A stretch of 17,887 nucleotides of DNA, taken from assembly GCA_023249715.1 (NCBI GenBank), contig JAHFCA010000009.1, forward strand, positions 1 to 17,887, given 5' to 3'. Shown piece after piece: positions 13,107 through 17,887 of this stretch; positions within the stretch are counted from its first letter, which is position 1; each line of letters opens with the position of its first letter. The notes under the pieces were generated by a model. That model was not told the DNA's origin. It did not search any database and was given only the letters and a program-made list of their open reading frames with translations. Both the position numbers and the translations under genes were made by a program. The DNA comes from Elusimicrobiota bacterium. Lineage in GTDB: Bacteria; Elusimicrobiota; Elusimicrobia; 2-02-FULL-39-32.

Positions 13107-13379
13107 ATGCTCAAAAAAGGGATCGTTCTTGTATCGCTTGCGCTTTATGGAGTTCTGTTCTTTCATACCCATCCTAAAGATGCGGGGCAGCTCCACGAAA
13201 GTCATTTCTGCTGCGCCCTGTGCGCCGTATCCCAGAGAACCTTCGATCATCTTTATTTTTCTCATGAAGGGGTCTATCCCTCTAAAAATTTTATAAGGAT
13301 TTCCATTATTTCAGAAGACAAAAATTCTGAAACTGCCGCTTCTTATTTAGCTGCCTTCCCGCGCGCTCCTCCTCTTTAA
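13107..13379 (+). CDS. Small secreted Cys/His-rich protein at head of zinc operon
   Basis: The reading frame encodes 90 residues. A short basic start (MLKKG) and hydrophobic core (IVLVSLALYGVLFF) form a signal peptide or membrane anchor. Directly after it comes a metal-binding-like stretch, HTHPKDAGQLHESHFCCALC, with four His and three Cys in 20 residues. The rest is unremarkable. I do not recognise the family. Its place as the first gene before an outer-membrane protein and znuABC suggests periplasmic zinc handling. No ribosome site precedes the ATG; the predicted start of transcription lies just upstream, so leaderless translation is possible. An overlapping frame starting at 13093 lacks a signal peptide and is less likely. 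Confidence 0.5.
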   Translation: MLKKGIVLVSLALYGVLFFHTHPKDAGQLHESHFCCALCAVSQRTFDHLYFSHEGVYPSKNFIRISIISEDKNSETAASYLAAFPRAPPL

Positions 13380-13463
13380 AATATCTTCCGACAGACGGAC
13401 CCTGCGCCCATCTATTATACGTTGGGTGATTCGTTTCATTAAAATAATATTCGAGGAGAAATT
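13380..13463 (+). other. Untranslated gap between small Cys/His gene and outer-membrane gene
   Basis: Eighty-four nucleotides hold no reading frame of note. The end carries the ribosome site GAGGAG (13453-13458). The middle is AT-rich (tattatacg, aataatatt), which could include a weak -10 box, but no convincing -35 partner was found, and no terminator hairpin was seen. Confidence 0.4.
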
Positions 13464-14657
13464 ATGCGTCTTTTTAAATTCACACGACTTTTTTTGTTGT
13501 TTATATTCGGACTGTTATCGGTCACCCAGGTCTTACCCAATGCGTTGAACCCAAACATTAGCATTATTGGAGACTTCGTTGACACACAAGGACCCATGAA
13601 AGATACGACTGCGAACCGAATTTCGGCTAGAGAAACGGAGGTGGGCCTGCAAGCGAGTGTAGATCCGTATGCGCGAGCGGACTTCTTTATTAGTTTTCCG
13701 GAAGGCAAAACTCCGGAGCTGGAAGAAGGGTATGTTTCTTTACTTTCCCTTCCTTGGAACTTTCGCGCTCGAGGCGGAAAATTTAAACCCCAATTTGGCC
13801 GTTTAAATATGGTGCACGGACATGAACTCCCTCAGGTAGATCCGGCGCTGGTCTTATCGAGTTTCTTGGGAGAGGAGGGGCTCACGGATACCGGCTTGGA
13901 AGTAAGCAAAATATTTGCTCCCTTAGAAATATTCACAGAAGTTTCCTATTCTCTCCTCAATGGAGTTGGAGAAGAAAATGAAAAAGAGCCCACGACCACA
14001 ACCGTAACAGATACCAAGGGAAACACAGTCACTGTAAAAGTTAATGCAGAGGAATCTAAAGTGGAACGCCAAATAAGAAATTTCGCCCATGTCTCCAAAA
14101 TACGTTTCTATAAAGACCTAACGGATACCACCAACTTCGAGCTAGGTCTTTCTGCACTTCTCCACCAACCTAAAGAGAGAAAACAAACCAAGATGGGCGC
14201 AGTCGATTTCACTTTTAGATGGAAACCTTTGCAGAAAGGAACCTACCATTCTTTTATATGGCGAACAGAAGTTTTGTATTCCGACAGAATACTTCCTAAG
14301 GAAACAAGTCTACTCACGGGCGCAGTGATAACCCCCCAAAGAAGGCTCCATCGCCGAGGAGCTTATTCCTATGTGGAATTCCAGCCAGCGCAACGATGGA
14401 AATTTGGAGTCCGAGGGGATTATGTAGAAAGCCCGGAAGCTGCGAATGCAACAGTAACATTACAGGATGGAACCCCCCGTTTAGTAGAGACTTCTATTAC
14501 CCGGGCGTTTTCTCCTTACGTCACATTTACTTTAAGCGAATTTAATCGGTTCCGTTTAGAGTATCAAAATAAACAAGTGCCTGGAGACGATGTGGACCAC
14601 CGTATCTTCTTGCAATGGACTGTTGTGCTGGGTCCGCATGGCGCTCATCCATTCTAA
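13464..14657 (+). CDS. Outer-membrane beta-barrel protein linked to zinc uptake
   Basis: A 397-residue exported protein. It has a signal peptide (MRLFKFTRLFLLFIFGLL, cleavage near residue 27) followed at once by ALNPNISIIGDF, an opening I associate with a family of outer-membrane proteins often encoded beside zinc importers. The rest alternates short polar and aromatic strands (GKFKPQFGRLNMVHGHELP, YSYVEFQPAQRWKFGVRGDYV, RFRLEYQNKQV) and ends in GAHPF, a terminal Phe typical of barrels inserted by the Bam machinery. No TonB box or plug domain is evident, so it is more porin-like than a TonB-dependent receptor. GAGGAG precedes the ATG at 5 nt. It lies 19 nt before znuA. A role in passing zinc across the outer membrane is inferred from position. 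Confidence 0.8.
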   Translation: MRLFKFTRLFLLFIFGLLSVTQVLPNALNPNISIIGDFVDTQGPMKDTTANRISARETEVGLQASVDPYARADFFISFPEGKTPELEEGYVSLLSLPWNFRARGGKFKPQFGRLNMVHGHELPQVDPALVLSSFLGEEGLTDTGLEVSKIFAPLEIFTEVSYSLLNGVGEENEKEPTTTTVTDTKGNTVTVKVNAEESKVERQIRNFAHVSKIRFYKDLTDTTNFELGLSALLHQPKERKQTKMGAVDFTFRWKPLQKGTYHSFIWRTEVLYSDRILPKETSLLTGAVITPQRRLHRRGAYSYVEFQPAQRWKFGVRGDYVESPEAANATVTLQDGTPRLVETSITRAFSPYVTFTLSEFNRFRLEYQNKQVPGDDVDHRIFLQWTVVLGPHGAHPF

Positions 14658-14676
14658 ATTAAGGAGAAACCATAAA

Positions 14677-15600
14677 ATGAAACTATTAAAAAATTTAATG
14701 GCCGTATCTCTTTTCTCGGGAGTCCTAATCCTCCCAATGGCTTGGGGATCCGCGTTGAAGGTGGTCACGACAACCCCAGATCTTGCCTCTATTGTGCGTG
14801 CGGTAGGCGGCGATACAGTGCAAGTGCAATCTCTAGCTTCCCCTCTTCAAAACCCACACTTTGTGGATGCTAAACCTTCCATGATTGTAAAGCTAATGAA
14901 AGCAGATCTGTTCGTCCAAACAGGAATGGACTTAGAAATTGGATGGGCTCCGCTCCTCCAGCAATCTTCCGGGAATAAGGAAATTCAAAATGGGGCTCGA
15001 GGCTTCTTAGACGCCTCCACAGCCATAACGCCTTTAGAAGTGCCCCTCAATCCAACCCGCGCCATGGGGGATGTCCACCCCGCCGGCAATCCCCATTACC
15101 TCTTAGACCCAGAAAATGGGAAACTAGTGGCCAGGCTCATCGCAAAAAAACTGGAGGAGTTATCCCCGCAAGAATCAGCAACTTTTAAAAAAAATCTTGT
15201 GACTTTTGAAAAAAATATTAACGAAAAACTGGAGCGCTGGCTGCGAGATATGGAACCTTATCGTGGAACAAAATTTGTAAGCTATCATAAAGTTTATCCT
15301 TATTTTGGAGAAAGGTTTGGTATAATCTCCATTGGAGAAATTGAACCTAAGCCCGGAATTCCTCCCACCGCGTCTCATACAAACAGGCTTATGGAACAGA
15401 TGAAAGCTGAAAAAGTGAAAATCATTCTCATAGAACCCTGGTATGAAAAACGGAGTTCGGAAGCAATGGCAAAACAAACCGGCGCTCAGGTGATTACAAT
15501 GGCCCTGTTTCCAGGGACCGTTCCAGAAGCCAAGAATTATTTAGAAGCGGTGAACTATAATTTAATGCTGTTGCTAAAAGTCTTATCCACTGTGAGGTAG
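14677..15600 (+). CDS. znuA: Zinc ABC transporter substrate-binding protein, ZnuA/TroA type
   Basis: A 307-residue cluster A-I metal-binding protein of the periplasm. I start it at 14677, not at 14590, because AAGGAG lies 10 nt upstream and the protein then begins with a signal peptide (MKLLKNLMAVSLFSG). Metal ligands expected for the family are visible: His61 (NPHFVDAKPS), His140 (HPAGNPHYLLDP), His204 (SYHKVYPYF) and the acidic region IEPWYEKRS with Glu253. The long His-rich loop of E. coli ZnuA is absent; only the short GDVHPAGNPH loop remains, as in TroA-like members. These are also found for manganese, so zinc is favoured by neighbours and not proven. It is followed by the ATPase 5 nt later. 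Confidence 0.92.
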   Translation: MKLLKNLMAVSLFSGVLILPMAWGSALKVVTTTPDLASIVRAVGGDTVQVQSLASPLQNPHFVDAKPSMIVKLMKADLFVQTGMDLEIGWAPLLQQSSGNKEIQNGARGFLDASTAITPLEVPLNPTRAMGDVHPAGNPHYLLDPENGKLVARLIAKKLEELSPQESATFKKNLVTFEKNINEKLERWLRDMEPYRGTKFVSYHKVYPYFGERFGIISIGEIEPKPGIPPTASHTNRLMEQMKAEKVKIILIEPWYEKRSSEAMAKQTGAQVITMALFPGTVPEAKNYLEAVNYNLMLLLKVLSTVR

Positions 15601-15604
15601 TTTA

Positions 15605-16357
15605 TTGGGTTCTTTAGTTCAGTTTAATGCTGTCGCTTTAGGGTATCGAAAAACTAAAATCCTAAATGAGGTTTTCTGTTCTATTGACCGTGGAGATAGC
15701 GTTGGCATTGTAGGCCCCAATGGTTCCGGAAAGACCACTTTTCTAAGAGGGGTTTTAGGCCTGCTGAAGCCCCTTGCCGGAACTATTCACCTGGATCCAT
15801 TCCAACGCTTTGCCTATGTTCCGCAAATAGAAGAGCTAAATTTTTTCTTACCCCTTACGGTTCAAGAGGCGGTGCTTTTATCCCCTAGGTCCGAAAGAAT
15901 TTTAGGAAGAATTACTCGTGAAGAAAAACAAACGGCGCAGTTATGTTTAGAAAAAGTGGGATTAAGCGCCGCCGCGGATTCGCTTTTAAGAGAATGTTCG
16001 GGGGGACAAAGGCAAAGGGCTATTCTAGCGCAAGCGCTTTCTCTTAAACCCAATATTTTACTTTTAGACGAACCTACTAAAGGGTTAGACGTTGTGGCGG
16101 AAAGAGATTTTCTTGCTTTAATAGAAAAGTTAAGAGTTGAAGAAAAATTAACCATTCTTTTTGTGACCCACACGCTTCAGATTCCTTTAAACTTTATGAA
16201 TAAGATATTACTTTTTAACAAAGGCTCGGTCATTCAAACCACCCCCGCAGAATTAGTTGAAACAAAAAAACTAGAAGAAATTTATGAAACTCCTTTTCTC
16301 CATCATGAATTCCATGGGTTTCGATGGGTCCTGCCTTTACCCCAAAGAGCGCGTTAA
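15605..16357 (+). CDS. znuC: Zinc ABC transporter ATP-binding protein
   Basis: A 250-residue ABC ATPase that powers the importer on the cytoplasmic face. It has Walker A GPNGSGKTT (37-45), Q-loop Gln74 (YVPQ), signature CSGGQRQRA (131-139), Walker B ILLLDEPT (151-158) and the switch His189 (VTHTL). The start is a TTG at 15605, 4 nt after the znuA stop codon, with GTGAGG a short way upstream; no ATG lies before the Walker A motif, so TTG is the likely start. The C-terminal HHEFHGFRWVLPLPQ tail has three His residues, often seen in zinc-type ATPases. Confidence 0.93.
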   Translation: MGSLVQFNAVALGYRKTKILNEVFCSIDRGDSVGIVGPNGSGKTTFLRGVLGLLKPLAGTIHLDPFQRFAYVPQIEELNFFLPLTVQEAVLLSPRSERILGRITREEKQTAQLCLEKVGLSAAADSLLRECSGGQRQRAILAQALSLKPNILLLDEPTKGLDVVAERDFLALIEKLRVEEKLTILFVTHTLQIPLNFMNKILLFNKGSVIQTTPAELVETKKLEEIYETPFLHHEFHGFRWVLPLPQRAR

Positions 16358-16360
16358 AAA

Positions 16361-17188
16361 ATGAATCCTTTTTCTCTGCCTTTTATGCAAATCGCTTTGG
16401 CGGCAAGTTTATTGGCAGGGCTTAGCCTAGCGTGGATCGGTTTATTTATTCTGGTGAAGCGGATTTCCTTTTCTGGGCTTGCGGTGTCCCAACTTGCCGC
16501 GTTAGGAACGGTGGTGGGAACAGTTTTAGGGTTACACTATGGAGATATTTGGATTGCGTTAGCCTTTGTAGGGATGGGAATCTATTTACTCTCTAGAATT
16601 TCAAAAAATTCAGGAGTGCCGCAAGAACTTTTTGTCGCATCCCTTTATATTTTGGGAGCGGGTCTGGCGGTATTAATTCTTTCTAAAGCGCCTCAGGGAG
16701 AAGCCGACACCTTAAGTGTTTTTTTTGGGAACCTGCTCGCATTAGGTGTGGCAGAAATTTGGGAGGCTTTTTTCATTTTTATTTTGACCGTCTTAATTTT
16801 GTGGGGTTGGTTTTACCGATGGATCTGGATCGCCTTCGATCCTACCTCCGTGGAAGTCGCAAAGTTTAAAGTCGATCTCTGGAACTTCCTTTTTTATGCT
16901 CTTTTCGCCTTGAGTATGACTGTCTCTATTCATATTTTTGGAGTGTTGCTTGCCTTTAGCTATCTCTTGCTCCCGGCAGGAATCGGATTACTCTGTATTA
17001 GAAAGTTTAAATATCTTTTTATATTTATTCCCTTGTTAACGGCACTAACGACACTCCTGGGTTTCTATTTTTCATTCCGTCTAGACTTGCCTACCGGTCC
17101 CTTCCTTGCTTCCTTATTCGCCGCAACGCTTTTAGTCTGCGGCATCTATCGCACCCCCAAAAGTTCCGTTAAACGTCCAATGAGATGA
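16361..17188 (+). CDS. znuB: Zinc ABC transporter membrane subunit, ABC-3 family
   Basis: A 275-residue integral membrane protein with about eight hydrophobic segments, spread through the whole length from MQIALAASLLAGLSLAWIG to the last helix near residue 260. ABC-3 family traits include the RISFSGLAVSQLAALG segment early in the protein and the FGVLLAFSYLLLPAGIGLL segment in the second half. It starts 3 nt after the ATPase stop and overlaps acpS by 4 nt (ATGA). With its neighbours it forms the ZnuABC importer. Manganese or iron homologues exist, so metal specificity is inferred. Confidence 0.93.
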   Translation: MNPFSLPFMQIALAASLLAGLSLAWIGLFILVKRISFSGLAVSQLAALGTVVGTVLGLHYGDIWIALAFVGMGIYLLSRISKNSGVPQELFVASLYILGAGLAVLILSKAPQGEADTLSVFFGNLLALGVAEIWEAFFIFILTVLILWGWFYRWIWIAFDPTSVEVAKFKVDLWNFLFYALFALSMTVSIHIFGVLLAFSYLLLPAGIGLLCIRKFKYLFIFIPLLTALTTLLGFYFSFRLDLPTGPFLASLFAATLLVCGIYRTPKSSVKRPMR

Positions 17189-17556
17189 AACCTTCTTTTT
17201 CTATAGGAACCGATATTGTGCAAGTTTCCCGGATTGGGAAGCTCATCCAAAACAAAAAATTTGTTGAAAGAATCTTTACTCCCCAAGAAATTCATTATTG
17301 CTCAGGGAAAAAATTGGCGGCCCAACATTACGCAGTCCGATTTGCCGCTAAAGAAGCGGTCTGGAAGGCTTTGAGTCACCAATGGGGGAAAAGGGGGGTG
17401 GCCCATAAAGAGATCCGTGTCTATAGAACGGATTCTGGAAAACCGATCATTCAACTCTCTTCACGACTAAAAAAATTTGAACCCTATATATTTCTCTCTC
17501 TCTCTCATACGCAGGAACATGCCCTCGCCACAGCCCTATTTGTCTCTCCCTCATGA
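17185..17556 (+). CDS. acpS: Holo-[acyl-carrier-protein] synthase
   Basis: A 123-residue AcpS, the phosphopantetheinyl transferase that moves the CoA-derived arm onto acyl carrier protein. The family signatures are visible: GTDIVQVSRI with magnesium-binding Asp10, RFAAKEAVWKAL with Glu57, and LSLSHTQEHALA near the end. Length is usual for the family. The start overlaps the znuB stop (ATGA), and its stop overlaps the nnrD start (ATGA), so it is translated as part of this operon although it has no connection with zinc. An acpS-nnr arrangement is common in bacteria. Confidence 0.95.
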   Translation: MKPSFSIGTDIVQVSRIGKLIQNKKFVERIFTPQEIHYCSGKKLAAQHYAVRFAAKEAVWKALSHQWGKRGVAHKEIRVYRTDSGKPIIQLSSRLKKFEPYIFLSLSHTQEHALATALFVSPS

Positions 17557-17887
17557 ACCCCCATGCGGTAACACAAAATCTGGTTCAGGGTTTTCTTCTT
17601 CCCAGAAAAAAGGACGCTCATAAAGGGAATTTTGGGCATGTGCTCATTCTAGCGGGATCCCGCAATTTATCGGGTGCTGCGGCCCTCTGCGGGTGGGGTG
17701 CCTTAAGAGGAGGAGCCGGGCTAGTTACGGTGGCAACTCCTAAAAGCGTTCAGATTCCTCTTTTAAAGTGGCTTCGTCCCGAAGCAATGACGTTCCCTCT
17801 TCCGGAATCCAGAAAAGGGTGCTTCTCTCCTAAAGCGATCCCTCTCATCCTAGATTTCATAATAAAAAGGAAAATTACAACTCTCGC
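17553..17887 (+). CDS. nnrD: NAD(P)H-hydrate dehydratase, N-terminal part only
   Basis: The frame opens with an ATG overlapping the acpS stop and runs open to the window edge, about 111 codons. It encodes the start of the ribokinase-like dehydratase that repairs hydrated NAD(P)H using ADP or ATP. Seen residues are HKGNFGHVLILAGS (23-36), then GAAALCGWGALRGGAGLVTVA with the Gly-rich turn, and RPEAMTFPLPES. The epimerase domain that is fused N-terminally in E. coli Nnr is absent, so the epimerase, if present, is separate. The C-terminal catalytic GTGD-like motif lies outside the window. Confidence 0.88.
   Translation, partial: MNPHAVTQNLVQGFLLPRKKDAHKGNFGHVLILAGSRNLSGAAALCGWGALRGGAGLVTVATPKSVQIPLLKWLRPEAMTFPLPESRKGCFSPKAIPLILDFIIKRKITTL

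Noticed and set aside
13068..13110. Zur-type operator at the zinc promoter
   Set aside because: I searched for an A/T-rich dyad around the -10 region, but the halves TTGATATGAA and TAATGTTATG are not reverse complements to any useful degree.
12989..13114. 42-residue N-terminal extension of the PiT protein to an ATG at 13114
   Set aside because: It would run through the divergent promoter region and palindrome, has no ribosome site, and is not membrane-protein-like; AAAGGA before the ATG at 12988 marks the better start.
14590..14676. Upstream start of znuA inside the outer-membrane protein gene
   Set aside because: The extension overlaps the upstream gene and would precede the signal peptide; AAGGAG supports the ATG at 14677.
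1..17887. tRNA, rRNA, CRISPR array, insertion sequence or riboswitch
   Set aside because: No cloverleaf, spaced direct repeats, transposase frame or recognisable aptamer was seen; intergenic gaps are all below about 120 nt.

Overview
The window carries a complete-looking bacterial microcompartment (BMC) operon between a small envelope-lipoprotein cluster and a zinc-uptake operon. The host is very probably a diderm (Gram-negative type) bacterium: there are two lipobox proteins of the LPP20/FlgT type, a signal-peptide-bearing outer-membrane barrel protein ending in Phe, and a ZnuABC-type importer. Base composition is moderate to AT-leaning and genes are tightly packed with frequent 1-4 nt overlaps. 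I see no taxonomic marker gene. The gene content would fit one of the uncultured candidate phyla or PVC-like lineages in which such BMC loci occur, but that is inference.

Layout. All genes from position 1 to 12988 lie on the minus strand. Reading in transcription order from 12988 leftward: a PiT phosphate transporter and its PhoU-like DUF47 partner (12988-11349); a well-formed extended -10 promoter with an inverted repeat at the predicted start site (about 11352-11293); then the BMC operon tpiA, pduL, purU-like, BMC-H, BMC-P, CoA-acylating aldehyde dehydrogenase, BMC-T, rpiB-like, BMC-P, BMC-P, BMC-H, a 101-residue protein with a EutT/EutQ-like end, and a soluble triple-GAF histidine kinase (11268-2345). 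After a further promoter come a proline-rich coiled-coil exported protein, an LPP20 lipoprotein and a FlgT-like lipoprotein cut by the window edge (2261-1). Rightward from a divergent promoter region (12989-13106) run a small Cys/His secreted protein, an outer-membrane protein, znuA, znuC, znuB, acpS and the start of nnrD.

How it works together. The shell set (two PduA-like hexamers, three pentamers, one PduT-like trimer) plus aldehyde dehydrogenase and PduL is the core of a metabolosome: aldehyde + CoA + NAD+ gives acyl-CoA, which PduL converts with phosphate to acyl-phosphate and CoA. RpiB and triosephosphate isomerase point to a sugar phosphate as source, similar to the loci called sugar-phosphate-utilising (SPU). 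However, the enzyme that would release the aldehyde (for example deoxyribose-phosphate aldolase) and an alcohol dehydrogenase are absent from this stretch. The unexpected member is a PurU-like formyl-tetrahydrofolate deformylase, translationally coupled to pduL inside the operon. Only the aldehyde dehydrogenase and PduL carry N-terminal helices that look like encapsulation peptides.

The most unusual points are the PurU-like gene inside the BMC operon and its PurN-like active-site loop, the missing signature enzyme, a PduT-type trimer without its iron-sulfur cysteine, the standalone EutT/EutQ-like module, the kinase at the operon end, and a 32-nt DNA identity between the two BMC-H genes.
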